From Pogostemon cablin (lineage: Eukaryota > Streptophyta > Magnoliopsida > Lamiales > Lamiaceae), in assembly GCA_023678885.1 (NCBI GenBank), contig CM042997.1, positions 25,612,064 through 25,676,063 of the forward strand: a stretch of DNA of 64,000 nucleotides, given 5' to 3'. This document shows, piece by piece, positions 11,543 through 22,468 of this stretch. The notes beneath the pieces were generated by a model. The model ran no database searches. It saw nothing but the letters and a program-made list of their open reading frames with translations, and was not told where the DNA came from. The position numbers and the translations under genes are program-made. The number at the start of each line of letters is the position of its first letter. Within the stretch, counting starts at the first letter, position 1.

Positions 11543-12789
11543 GGAACTAACTGCATTGAGATCACTTCACAATAACAACAAAAGTGAAAAATAGTGTTGT
11601 CTTTTTTTCTTTTTCTTTTTTAAATAAAAAAATATTAAAAGAAAAATGCCAAATGAAAATCCAACTCTCTCTCCTCATGTACTCATATTTCCTCTACCAC
11701 TTCAGGGCCCTGTCAAGTGTATGCTCAAACTAGCTGAAATCCTCTGTCTGAACGACATCAAAGTCACATTTCTCAACACTGAACACCTACAACAACGCTT
11801 GTTGAACTGCACTGATGTCGAAGCTCACTTCAAGAAATATCCAAACTTTCGAGTCGAAACTGTCCCCGATGGCCTTCCTGGTGAGAATCCACGGACGGTG
11901 GATCAGATCGTGGAGCTGCTGGATCCATGGAAGCCACTGCCCTACCGGCTTTCAGGCAGATGCTGACGGAGGCCGGGAGGGCGGTGACATGCTTGATAGT
12001 TGATGGGGTTTTCAGTTTTGCCACTGATGTAGCTAAATTCATAGAAGTTCCATTGTTGTATTTTGACACTATCAGTCCATGTGGTCTTTGGAGTTTCCTA
12101 TGTTTGCCAAGATTGATTCAAGCTGGGGAGTTTCCTTTCCAAGGTATATATGTCTACTCAAATTTACTTATTTTTATCCCTCCGGCCTTCTTGAGATAAT
12201 TTATTCATTTTCTGAAAACTATTACTCTTTTGAATAACAAACGTTAGTCTTCGAAAGAGTGATATTTGGCATATAAAAGAGTAATACTGTATTAAACTTT
12301 GTTAAGATGAGTAATATTTCGACATAACTTATTACCATGACTTCGACTCTATTCACACATCATTCTTGACTATAAGAAATCAGCGAACAGATATTAGTGA
12401 TTTGTAAAACTGATATCTATGTAGTTACTAACTGATATTTACACTAACACCGATATCTATCCATAAATCCAAAAAAAGAAAGTGCAGGTACTTTAATAGT
12501 ATTCATCAGTGCAACCCCCCACAAAAGAGTTTGACATAATTAGAAATTCAATTAAAGTCGATTTTTTCTTATGATGTTTCTATTTGTAAAGTACCTTTCA
12601 ATAAAGTTGCACCTAGGGATGGTGGTATGGTATACCTAAGTTTTTTAGCTATACCGTATACATACCTAAAATATCGGTATTAGAAAAATATATCTTTACC
12701 TTATCAAAAATTTCGGTAAACCTTAGTTCGGTATACCGAAACTTCGGTATAATAAAATGGCATACCTTTTTCTTACCGATATTATGGTA

Positions 12790-13024
12790 CTTTCTCCGTC
12801 TCACTTCAATCTTTACATATTTCTATTTTGGGCGTTCCATTTTAATCTTTACGTTTCCCTTTTTATGCGACCCACCAAAAAGAATTAATATATCACAATT
12901 GGATCCACATCCAATACTAATACACTTACACACTTTACATTAAATATTAATATATTTTTCTACCAACTGTATATTAAAATACTATACTCATTAATCAACG
13001 TGAAAAAGCAAACGTAAGCATTGA
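12790..13024. mobile_element. Stowaway-type MITE, family B, right end lost
   Basis: Starts CTTTCTCCGTCTC after a TA and runs through the family B words CATATTTCTATTTTGG and AATACACTTACACACTTTACA to GCAAACGTAAGCATTG. The expected GGACGGAGGGAG terminus is missing, so it is truncated or was cut by the next insertion. Confidence 0.6.
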
Positions 13025-13174
13025 AACGTTCAAATTTTAAAACATTAATAAAACATAATAAAAGTAAGAGTTTAATCCTAATTAGTGATTCGTGTAATTG
13101 ACAACGATTAAGTTCTAAATTAATTAATTAAAAATTAATACACACTCTTAGATTAAACTTAAAATAAAAATAAG

Positions 13175-13571
13175 GGTTTATTACTCTCAAATACACACTT
13201 TTAAGCATATTTACTATTAGATACATGGAATTTAAATAATTACTCTCACATACAAAATATTAAAGTAAAATACCAAATATAACCTTATACTCCATACACT
13301 TTTAAACCAACAACCCTACCCCTCACCCACCCACCGGCATTGACCGGCGTTGATCGGCCGTTGACCGCCGCTGGCCACCGCCTGCTGCCGGAATTTAAAA
13401 TGTGCAAAAACAAAATTGTGCAGAACCAAATTGTGCAGAACAATTGTGCAAATATATAGGGGTATTTATGGTATCACAATCATAATTGTGTAGTTATGAG
13501 TAATAGTGCTTTGAGTCATGTAGTTTATAGCAATTATGCATTTTTTGTGCACCTCCTAGTAAGTGACCCTA
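13175..13571 (-). mobile_element. GCACAATT-rich repeat, copy 1
   Basis: Contains TGTGCA words (reverse GCACAATT), a GC-rich patch (GTTGACCGCCGCTGG) and the ends GGGTTTATTACTCTCA and AGTAAGTGACCC. Read in reverse, it matches 13682-14165 and 25870-26285. GGGTTTATTACTCT also recurs, inverted, at about 19500-19523 (AGAGTAATAAACCC). A larger composite element from about 13175 to 19523 is therefore possible. No target duplication was seen. Confidence 0.55.
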
Positions 13572-13681
13572 AAAATAATTACAATTATACTTTAAATTTA
13601 AAATAATAAACCCTATAGTGCTTACACGTATGTTCTCCAAAATTTCACTAAATTCAATGATGGGTCAATAGTTTTAATATA

Positions 13682-14165
13682 TTAGAATTTCTTTGGGTCA
13701 CTTACTATTAGCTACAAAAAAAATGCATAATTGCTATTAACTACATGACTTAAAGCACTATTACTCATAACTACACAATTATGACTGTAGTACCATAAAT
13801 ACCTCTATATATTTGCACAAATTGATTCTGCACAATTGTTTTGCACAATTTCGCCGGTCAACGCCGGTCAACATCCGGTCAACGGTGGTCAACGCCGGTC
13901 AACGATCGGTCCCCTATATATTTGCACAATTGTTTTGCACAATTTATTTTTGCACAATTTGTTTGCACATTTTAAATTCCGATGGAGGTCCGAAAGCCGG
14001 CGGTCCGACAAATTTTTTTGCGCAATTTATTTTTGCACAATTTGTTTGCACATTTAATGTTTCGGTGGAAGTCTAGCGGCGGATCGACAAATTTTTTTGC
14101 ACAATTTAATTTGCACAATTTTTTTGCACTATTTCTTTTTTTTATTTTATTGCACATTTTCATTT
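13682..14165 (+). mobile_element. GCACAATT-rich repeat, copy 2 (inverted to copy 1)
   Basis: Begins GGGTCACTTACTATTAGC and carries more than ten GCACAATT or GCACATTT words, separated by CCGGTCAACG and GGTCCG patches. It faces copy 1 across about 110 bp, so the two form a large imperfect inverted repeat. The reading frames in this stretch only reflect the GCACAATTT words. Confidence 0.6.
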
Positions 14166-15799
14166 TTTACAACAAACAACTGATTAGAGCTATTTTCACC
14201 TAGATTTTAGTGTCTTTTTATATATATTTTCGTATTATTTTATTCGTATTTTATATGTTATTTGGTTGTGTTTTGTATTTTTATTGAAATGTGTGTGAAT
14301 GAGCTTAATCGTAAGAAAGGAGTGCTTAAACGTGGTGGACATCGCTTGAGTTTGTTTAGGGATGTCGTGAGTCATTTTTGAATGTGAGTGATGATATGTT
14401 GTGGTGATAAGTGATGACAAATTATGATTAAGAAGCTCTACACTTTCAAATTGTGACATGTTTTACTTAACTTGTTCAATTTTGAGATGAATGTGGTGTA
14501 ATAAGTTCCTTAGGGTCCGAGCACAAGCTTGTGAGCATTTGAGCCTCAACCATGCATACATGGTATTTCTTCATGAGTGGATCGGTTATGTTTGATAAGT
14601 TAGAACTTGCTCAAGGACTATAGGAACGAGCCCGATTAGTGGAGAGTGGTGAAATGATCTAAGGTCATCCTTGTTATTATAGTCATTGACATATATGTTC
14701 CCTACCATGAACATCATCCTTAGTTAACCATTTTGAGCCTATAAGCATATTTCTTGTGAATTTAGCACATTACAAGCCTTAATGACCTATTCAAAGCTTA
14801 TATATACCTTTGTGTGGGTGATTGAGGAGATGGTAGCTAGAAATGATTGATTGATTACCAAAAGAAGAAAAGGACATGGTAAACAAGCAAGAAAAAGAAT
14901 GAAAAGAGCAAAACAAGAATGGACATGCAACCTCAAAGTAAGAAAGGAGCAAATCAACATCAAAATGCTCAAGTAAACAAAATTCAAAGATAGGAAGCTT
15001 GAATCAAAAGAAGCTCAATCCAAGGAAAGTTAATGAATAGTGCTTGAGATTGTAAAGATAAGAAAGGAAGAAAGAAAAGTGGAGAAGTTGAGGAAATTGG
15101 CCATCTCTTTGATTACTTACACTTGTTGAGTCACTCTTATCCATATACTTCCTACCCTACCAAAGAGCTTATCATTACATCCTAATTAAAGACCTTTTTG
15201 ATCATTAATTGAAACTTTGGTGGTTTGTGAATATAGTCCGCGAGCAAGCTTATAGTGAGTCGAGCCAATCGATTAATGAGTGTGATCTACCCTATTTCAA
15301 AAGAGTGTTGAGAGACATTAATATCCATTGTGAGGCTTGGACTTAAAAGGAACTATATTACACTTTATTCTCTTTTGATTGAACTTGTTAATTTCTCATG
15401 TCATGATTTTAATGTTGTAGGATGACTTAGCATAATTTGTTGTTATTATTGCTAACGATGTGTTATTGCTTATATTCGTTTAGTCTTTTCTAGGTGAAAA
15501 TTTCTCCTTTTGATTTGTCATTTTCGTTGCTCGGGGACGAGCAACACCTTAAGTTTGGGGGGTTGATTAGAGCTATTTTCACATAGATTTTAGTATCTTT
15601 TTATATATATTTTCGTATTATTTTATTCGTATTTTATATGTTATTTGGTTGTGTTTTGTATTTTTATTGAAATGTGTGTGAATGAGCTTAAACGTAAGAT
15701 TTTCACTTTTTATTGGATGTTAAACATGATAAGGAAGATGTAGGAAAAAGCGGATCTCAATTCGGAGTTGAAACGAGGGAGAACGAGCCAAAACAGTGA

Positions 15800-16150
15800 A
15801 GAAATGCAGGAGCCAGCACACGAGCCGTGTAGCCAACACGGCCCTGTAAGAGTTGGCCGTGTGGCGACATCTAGTCACTCAACACGGGCAACTCCAGGTC
15901 GTGTCCAGTTGCTCGAGTCGAGTCGGGAGCACGAGCCGTGTCACCAACACGGCCCTGTAAGAAGGTGGCCGTGTGGCGACATCAGAAGAGCCAACACGAC
16001 CACACCTGTGCCCGTGTTACAACACACGACTCGTGTTGCAGCACACGAGCCGTGTTGCGTAACACTGCCCTGTAAGGCGAGGCCGTGCGGCAACATCAGA
16101 AGACACAACACGGCCACCCCGTGGCCGTGTTACAGAGCACGACTCGTGTT
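15800..16150. repeat. Palindromic CACGGCC/GGCCGTG repeats within the LTR
   Basis: GC-rich stretch of the 3' LTR in which CACGAGCCGTGT, AACACGGCC and TGGCCGTGTGGCGACATC recur three times with about 130-bp spacing. The elements are partly self-complementary. The open frame across it is a by-product of GC content. Confidence 0.7.
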
Positions 16151-16165
16151 GGGTATTTTCCTGTA

Positions 16166-16209
16166 GAAATTTCCAGATCCTTCTAGAAGCCTCCAAAGGG
16201 GTATAAATA
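16166..16209 (+). promoter_or_regulatory. Heat-shock-element-like array and TATA box in the gypsy LTR
   Basis: Five units alternate every 5 bp: GAA at 16166, TTC at 16171, GAT (one mismatch) at 16176, TTC at 16181 and GAA at 16186. This is the arrangement bound by trimeric heat-shock factors. TATAAATA follows at 16202, within 14 bp. The pattern is directly visible. Heat response of this LTR is inference, by analogy with the Arabidopsis copia element ONSEN, which carries such sites in its LTR. Confidence 0.6.
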
Positions 16210-17353
16210 CCCTTTTATTCAACAATTGGCAAGAGAATCCGAAATCCTATCATCTACACACACCTCACACACCATTTCTTCCATTTTCCACCATCATCTT
16301 CATCCATCTTCATCCATCTTCATCCACCCATCATATCTTCTATTTTTGGTGCTAAAGACTTCAAAATCAAGAGCTAGAGGTGGAGATCAAGAAGAATAGA
16401 AGATTCTCTTCAAGAAATTGATAGGGAAGAATCCATTCATTTTGTATTTCTTTAGATCTTAGACTATTGGTATTTGTAATGAATCATTTAATTGTTTTGT
16501 TACTTTTACTATGATAGGCTAATCCCTCTAGTGGGATTAGGAATATGAAGAGCATATTAGATTTATATTATCATGTGGATTAAATTGGTTTTTGATTTAA
16601 TTGATGTTGATTTCTATTCATGGAGTTTAATTGTCTTGAGGTTATGATGGCATGGTTTGTTATTCATGAATGTTTATTGGTTTAATGGATTGTTGATCAA
16701 TGGATTATTTGTGGTAATTAAATGCTATCATGATGTTCATGTATGTATTGCTTGGAGTGAGACGGAAACGACCCTCTATAGTATTAGGAAGGCATGAATA
16801 GACATTGAGTTTGGGTTCGACCGAAAGGATATTTAAATTCAATGAGGGGAACCAATCCATTCGTTGGCCTTAGTACACAAAAAGGGAAAGTTTAATCTAA
16901 CTAGTACCTAGATGGAAGGGGTTAATGTTGGGCTTTGATCTTAAGTGCTTTTGGGAGTCTTAATTGGATCAAAAACCTTTGTAACCCGAAAGGGAGCTTA
17001 GGATACAATCGTGATCACCCTTAGTCTACATCAATTGAGTTGAATTCCTTTTGCATGATAATATGAATCGAGTGTGCTTGGATGTTTCTAATCCCATGTT
17101 TTTCCATACTTGAACTTTAGCACCCATTTTCTTTACTTGTCATTTATCTTATTTGCTATCTTATTTACTTGCTTCTTGTTTTAGTTGTTATCCAATCTCA
17201 AAACCCCCGATCATCTTTACAAAAATAACAATGAACATGAGCTCACGTATTTTGCTAGTCCGAACATAACTCCTTTATGGATTGATAATTTTTCTTGGGA
17301 TATACTACTACAACGATCGAGTATTCTTGCTCGTGAGTGCTATAAAAATAGGC

Positions 17354-19529
17354 AAACAACAACCTAATTGAATAAGCAGCTAAACACAAATAATAATTCT
17401 CAAAGCTTGCTGCTGTAAAAAACGTAGCATATATGCTAAGAAGGAGGCATTCAACAAGTTCGAACACGCTATCCAAACGCCATCCTCAACCGATAAAAAG
17501 TTGCTGTCAAGAGCATATTATCATCATCTTACAGTGCTCAAAAACTCATTAACAGTAGATAAGCATAGGGCATAGCCCATCACCAAAGTAATAGAGGCCT
17601 TCCCTTTCAAAGAATCCTCAAATAACTTCTTCCTATAGGAGAATAGGGTATGGAGAAGATCTTTAACTTCCTTGCAGCAGGATAGCTCCAGCATATTTCT
17701 GTAAAAACGAGCAAGTATAACATATTTTTGTAAAAACGAGCAAGTACAAGAATCTGCAAAGCCAAAACAATAGCAAGAAACAGATGGCAATCCAAAGTCC
17801 AAATAATCATCGCAAGTAACCATCTGAGGATAAAAATCTTTTGTGAAATAAGCTGTTGAAACAGGAGCATCATCAAACCAGCAAAAGAGTGAAAAAAGGG
17901 GCCGATAGAACTCATTCATATATAATCAATCAAGCACATCCCATCTATCCAATAAGGTTGTCAAAACGACCAGGTTGTCAAAACGAACAGAAGATACTCC
18001 ATCTACTAATTAGATCATCAGAAAAGTTCAGAAGATGGAAATTCTAAAAAGAACAGGAGCAAAATCTACTAGTTCTCACCGGTCATGTGTTCACTGAGAA
18101 CTTTGCCTCTGATAATGGCCGATAGAGTGTCGCGTCGTCAGCGAAGGCAATCTGTCCAAGACAAATCGAGAAGAGGCTGCCGCACAATGATACTCCAAAC
18201 TCGAAAGGGGAAGGCAGGTGGAAATCGCTCAAGCGATGGCAAGTGTCGGGCAAGCGGTAGCCACGAAACTGGAGGAGACAGAATCTTCGGCGGCTGATTT
18301 AACAGGGGTAGCTGGCAGCAAGATTGGCGGCGGAACTCGCGACATCGACGATGAGAACGAGGACGGAGCAAGGAGATTCAAGCACAATCGGCGACGGAAA
18401 GATGCAAACACACTTGTTCTCATGCATATCCCATAACAACAACTTGACGGACAGATGTTCAAACCAAACTTGGTAAACAAAACATGTTTACCATCACTTT
18501 GAGACCCTGCAGTTCTATCATAAATTAATATACCCACACCAATAAACTCATTCAAATATCTTATCACTTACATAAAATAAATAAGACAAATAATACAAAA
18601 GAAGACGATAAATATTTGGAATGCACCCAACTACGTACAGTTTATGAAAGGGACCAGATGCAGCTGGTTTAGGGGAGCGGCCATTAGATTTTCGTCAACC
18701 GCCGACTGCTTGAAGGGCAACGGTTGAGGACCAAAACTGAGTTCAAAGCAGAAGCACCGAGAAGAAGCACAATCGACGACGGCCGTGGGGCCACAGGAGC
18801 AGGACTGGTTGAGACAGCGGCCATCGAGACGCTAGATGCGGCGAGAGAAATCATCGATGGTCGGTTGTGTGAGAAGAAGAGAGCCGGCGCCTCAGAGAAA
18901 ATAGGATGCGCAATTTGAGCGAGCGTCGATGACAAAATCGCGTCGAAGGCAGCCATGAGTGCTGAAGATGTCGGCCAAATCAAAAGACCATAGTAGGCTC
19001 TGGAGTCTGAAGAAACAAGCAGCCGATGGCGGCGCGGCCCAGATAGCGAACAAGATTGAAGATCCAGCAGCGTTGGAGGCGATAACGGTAGATCTGGACA
19101 ATCGATGCCCAGATCGATAAGCAAGGGCAGTAACCAGGTGCTTCGGGTTGCCGTCGAAACTCCACGACCAGCAAGGAACCGGCGGAACCCCAGGCTGCGC
19201 AGAGCCTGAGTTTCTTGGTCGCAGGTCCGGCTACACCTACCGCGGTCCCCTCGCAGGAGTAGAAAAAATAAAGGGCTAGAGGATAGAGGGAAGGTTTTCT
19301 TTGACGGGAAGAGGATGGTGGTCGGGAAGAGGATGTACGGTGGCGATGGGGATGGAGAAGATGCGTGATTGCGTGGGGTCACTTAAGATGAGACATTGAT
19401 TTATTTCATTAAGGGTAGTTCAGTCTCTTTAAAGTTAATTTGTGTAGTGGAGCATAATTTTTTTCTCCCCTTGTATTTAAGAGTAATTTAGCTCTAAAGT
19501 GTGTATCTTAGAGTAATAAACCCAATTTC
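17354..19529. other. Unrecognised insert in UGT709 intron, GC-rich right half
   Basis: 17354-18060 has a minus-strand open frame of 131 codons (17524-17919) with no family I recognise. Within it the words TGTAAAAACGAGCAAGTA occur twice, 33 bp apart. 18070-19380 is GC-rich, with overlapping low-complexity frames on both strands. The right end (19498-19523) is an inverted match to the left end of the repeat at 13175. This may be captured host DNA carried by a larger transposon. Confidence 0.4.
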
Positions 19530-21052
19530 TTTTAAGTATATATACCTTACAAAAATAATTTACGGTATTTCGGTATATACCAAAATACCGCGATTTTAAA
19601 ATTTTGCATACTTTTATCGTATCAAAAAATTCAATACGGTATCATATCTTACCAAAAATTTCGGTATACCTAAAATTTCGGTAAGTTCGGTATTTCTCGA
19701 TATGATAAGTACGGTATACCGAAATTTCGGTATTTTCCCCAGCCCTAGTTGCACCATATAATATATATTATATATTATTAGTTTGCAAGTGTTCAAACCA
19801 ATCTCATTCATTGCCGTAATTTTTTTTTCCTCCATCATTTATATAATATAATATTATGTGGTAATTAAGTGATCGTATTAATATATAGTTGAAGTACATT
19901 ACACGATAACCACTAGTATAGTTTGAATACTAGCTACGTAGTAATTAAAGAATCCAAAAAAATAAGCCATTTATATATAATAATATATGTCATCTGCATG
20001 CCTAATTAATCACGTTACATTATGGCATAGATGACAACTTGGATAAGCTGTTAACAAATATGGAATGCATTGACGGCATCATCAGACGCCGTGATCTTCC
20101 AAGCTTCTACCGGACCGGCGACCTCCACGACCGGACGATACAGTTAGTTCTCGGAGAAGCCGACAACATTCCACGAGCTCAAGGCCTCATTTTCAACACA
20201 TTTCAACACCTAGAGGCCCCCGTGTTGTCCCAAATGCTCGACGTCTGTCCTAACATCTACGCGGTGGGCCCGCTCCACGCCCACCTCAGAACGAGGCTGG
20301 AGCAACGGACTCGGAACTTTCTGAGCCCGTTGTCACCTCCAACAGCATATGGAAAGAAGACAAGAGCTGCATCTCGTGGCTCGATCAACAGCCACCAAAG
20401 TCTGTTGTTTATGTCAGCTTTGGAAGCCTTGCTGTAATGACAAAGGACCAATTGTTAGAAATTTGGCATGGATTGGTGAATAGTGGTTCAAGATTCTTGT
20501 GGGTCCGGAGGCCCGGTTCGATCTCCGGACCAGATGATCCGGATCTTGATCCGGATCGTCTAGGGTTATCCCAAGGGACAAAAGAAAGAGGGTGCATGGT
20601 GAACTGGGCTCCACAACAAGAGGTGTTGGCCCATTCGGCCGTCGGAGGGTTCTTGACGCACAGTGGATGGAACTCGACTCTCGAAAGCATAGTCGAGGGG
20701 AAGCCCATGATTTGTTGGCCATCACACGCTGATCAACAAGTGAATAGTAGGTATGTGGAGCATGTGTGGAAGATTGGTGTGGATATGAAGGATTGTTGCA
20801 ATCGAGAGACGGTGGAGAGGAAGATTAAGGAGGTAATGAAGTTTAGAAATGAAGAATTGTTTTGTAGGGTTGAAGAAATGGGGAAGTTGGCCAAGTTGAG
20901 TGTGAGTGAAGGGGGGTCTTCCTTCATGGATGTGGATCGTCTCATTGAGGATATCAAGATGATGAAAATTAAAATAAAATAATCATGCAAGTGTCATTTT
21001 AATACTATTTTCTATGTTTATTTAAATTATAAATTATATATATTATCATGAT

Positions 21053-21060
21053 CCAATAAA
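21053..21060 (+). terminator. Possible poly(A) signal of UGT709-like copy 1
   Basis: AATAAA lies about 70 bp after the TAA stop at 20980-20982, in AT-rich sequence. Confidence 0.4.
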
Positions 21061-21157
21061 ATGTGTTCAAACTCACTTTGTCCTTTTCCCATATCATAAA
21101 TTACTCGTCCTATCTACAATCTATTCGCAACTCCTACATTTCTTTGCAATATCTCAA

Positions 21158-21780
21158 AATTGGCAAGTATGGCAATTTTAGTTTTTTTTTTAATTTGTAA
21201 TTTTCAATTTTGGTTTTTTTTTTCACTTTTAGTCCTTTTTAAAAATTTAGTTATTTTTTTTTCAAATTTAGTCTTTCATGTTTAAAAATGTCCAAAATTG
21301 GTCCGAAAGAGTATAAATTTTGGACCAAAAGTGAACAAAAAATGACCAAATTTTGAAAAAAGAACAAACACTACAAAAAAAATAATTTTTAGCAACCGAA
21401 TTTACCAACGGAATTCAATCCGTTGGTAATTACCAACGGATTACCAAGGGAATCATTATATAAATTACCAACGGAATTATTAGCAATGGATTACCAACGG
21501 AATTGATTTTTCGTTGTTAAAAATTTACCAACCACCACTTTACCAATGAAATTTTACCAATGGATTACGTTGCTAATCCATTGGTAAGTCAATTTAACAA
21601 TGGAATTAAGACTTTTACCAACGGAATATTCCGTTGAAAAAAAACAGTTTTTTTTGTAGTGCAAATTGGACCAAAAAAAATTAAAACTGGATAAAAAATT
21701 ACCAAAATTGAGAATTGCAGAAAAAAATGACCAAAGTTAAAATCGATCATACTTACGGGACTAATTTTGATATTTACCCT
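21158..21780. mobile_element. Foldback MITE interrupted by a CACTA-type element
   Basis: The right end CTAATTTTGATATTTACC and internal words CCAAAAGTG and GAGAATTGCA match the family at 10843-11181. The two halves are separated by the CACTA-ended insertion at 21369-21661. Left boundary is approximate. Confidence 0.6.
21369..21661. mobile_element. Short nonautonomous CACTA element
   Basis: Starts CACTACAAAAAAAA and ends TTTTTTTTGTAGTG. CAAA occurs on both sides as a probable target duplication. Subterminal repeats of TTACCAACGGAAT and its reverse complement ATTCCGTTGGTAA alternate along its 293 bp, as expected for transposase-binding repeats of CACTA elements. No coding sequence. Confidence 0.8.
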
Positions 21781-22434
21781 TTCTTTGTATAACATCTTTC
21801 GCAATTAAAAAAATAATAATAATCTCAAAAGTTATTTAAATTTTAAAATTTTCACTTTCACCTAACACGTATGTCATTATTTTATATCTTTTTTATTACT
21901 AAATATACTATAATACCCTCTAAAATTAATAAAATTAGTCAAAATAAATAAATTTTCTTTTAAGTAACGTGAAATACTAAATGAAAGATCAATTATCCGA
22001 ATAGAGAGAGTATAATATTACAAGAATTAACAAGCACATAATGGCTCATTTAATTTGGTAGCATTTAAGATTAATATTGAGACAAAATAATAGGATCTTG
22101 GATGTCTTGTTACATTTTTGTGTCAAATCTCCTGTTACACGAGTTAGATGAGTGACACGTATGCGGAAAGGAAAATCTCAACATTTCCCCTTAGGGTTGA
22201 TTGTTAGGGCATAGATTATTTTATTCTACGTGTCAATCATCCAACGGTTTATAACAGGAAATAATGTAACATCAAAATATAATAGAAAATCCGAACCGGT
22301 AAAATAGGGGATGTGGACCGTTTAATACGGACCTGATTTTTAACTAATGAACAATTATGTCCATTGCACGAAAGTATCATGTGACGATTCTATGCCAATT
22401 TTTACATTACATAAATTGATAAATAGTTTTATTA

Positions 22435-22435
<1 letters not shown>

Positions 22436-22467
<32 letters not shown>

Positions 22468-22468
22468 G
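22436..22468. repeat. (TA)n microsatellite
   Basis: About 32 bp of alternating TA within AT-rich intergenic DNA. Confidence 0.9.

Larger units (their letters stand above)
14181..17353 (+). mobile_element. Gypsy-type LTR retrotransposon, internally deleted
   Basis: TGATTAGAGCTATTTTCAC starts at 14181 and again at 15569; the two copies stay alike for about 140 bp. The second follows the polypurine tract AAGTTTGGGGGG, so it is the start of the 3' LTR, which runs about 1.8 kb to about 17353. The first is the 5' LTR, cut after 145 bp and joined to the 3' end of the internal region (14326-15568). The short repeat AACAAC borders both outer ends and may be the target duplication. All of gag-pol and most of the 5' LTR are gone, so it cannot move by itself. 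The LTR carries a TATA box at 16202 and ACACGGCC/GGCCGTGT repeats at 15800-16140. It is in the sense direction of the host UGT gene. Confidence 0.75.
12614..19747. mobile_element. hAT-type MITE split by about 6.7 kb of nested insertions, in UGT709 intron
   Basis: The 8-mer GTTGCACC lies directly before 12614 and directly after 19747. The ends are TAGGGATGG and CCAGCCCTA, the inverted repeats of a hAT element. Both outer parts (12614-12788 and about 19530-19747) share the family words CGGTATACCGAA and TTTCGGTA. The original MITE was therefore about 0.4 kb; everything between arrived later. Outside it the intron keeps only about 0.74 kb. Confidence 0.8.
11646..20982 (+). pseudogene. UGT709-like UDP-glycosyltransferase, copy 1 (frameshifted, giant intron)
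   Basis: Exon 1 is 11646-12143 and exon 2 is 20031-20982, joined in phase 1 to read FQDDNLDKLL. The N-terminus is MPNENPTLSPHVLIFPLPLQ. The 44-residue PSPG sugar-donor box, opening WAPQQEVLAHSAVGGF and ending in Q (usual for UDP-glucose enzymes), lies near 20608-20740. Overall it resembles UGT709 enzymes, whose best-known member glucosylates 7-deoxyloganetic acid in iridoid synthesis in the cytosol. Two single-base losses break the frame: between about 11913 and 11925 (after DQIVELL) and between about 20295 and 20330. Without them the protein would be near full length. The catalytic histidine expected in QGH is proline (QGPVK). The intron is about 7.9 kb, nearly all transposons. It heads a tandem pair with the copy at 26716. 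Substrate is unknown. Confidence 0.85.

Noticed and set aside
11830..12069. Minus-strand 79-codon frame
   Set aside because: Shadow of UGT709 exon 1.
15768..16166. 132-codon frame
   Set aside because: Consists of the GC-rich CACGGCC repeats of the gypsy LTR.
17524..17919. 131-codon minus-strand frame as a gene
   Set aside because: No recognised family and it sits in nested transposon DNA; kept only as unrecognised sequence.
18684..19382. 232-codon minus-strand frame
   Set aside because: GC-rich low-complexity stretch with competing frames; no domain seen.
22100..22273. Possible MITE with TGTTACATT-like ends
   Set aside because: Ends match only loosely and no target duplication was found; part of one end also appears at 38476, so it is left unassigned.
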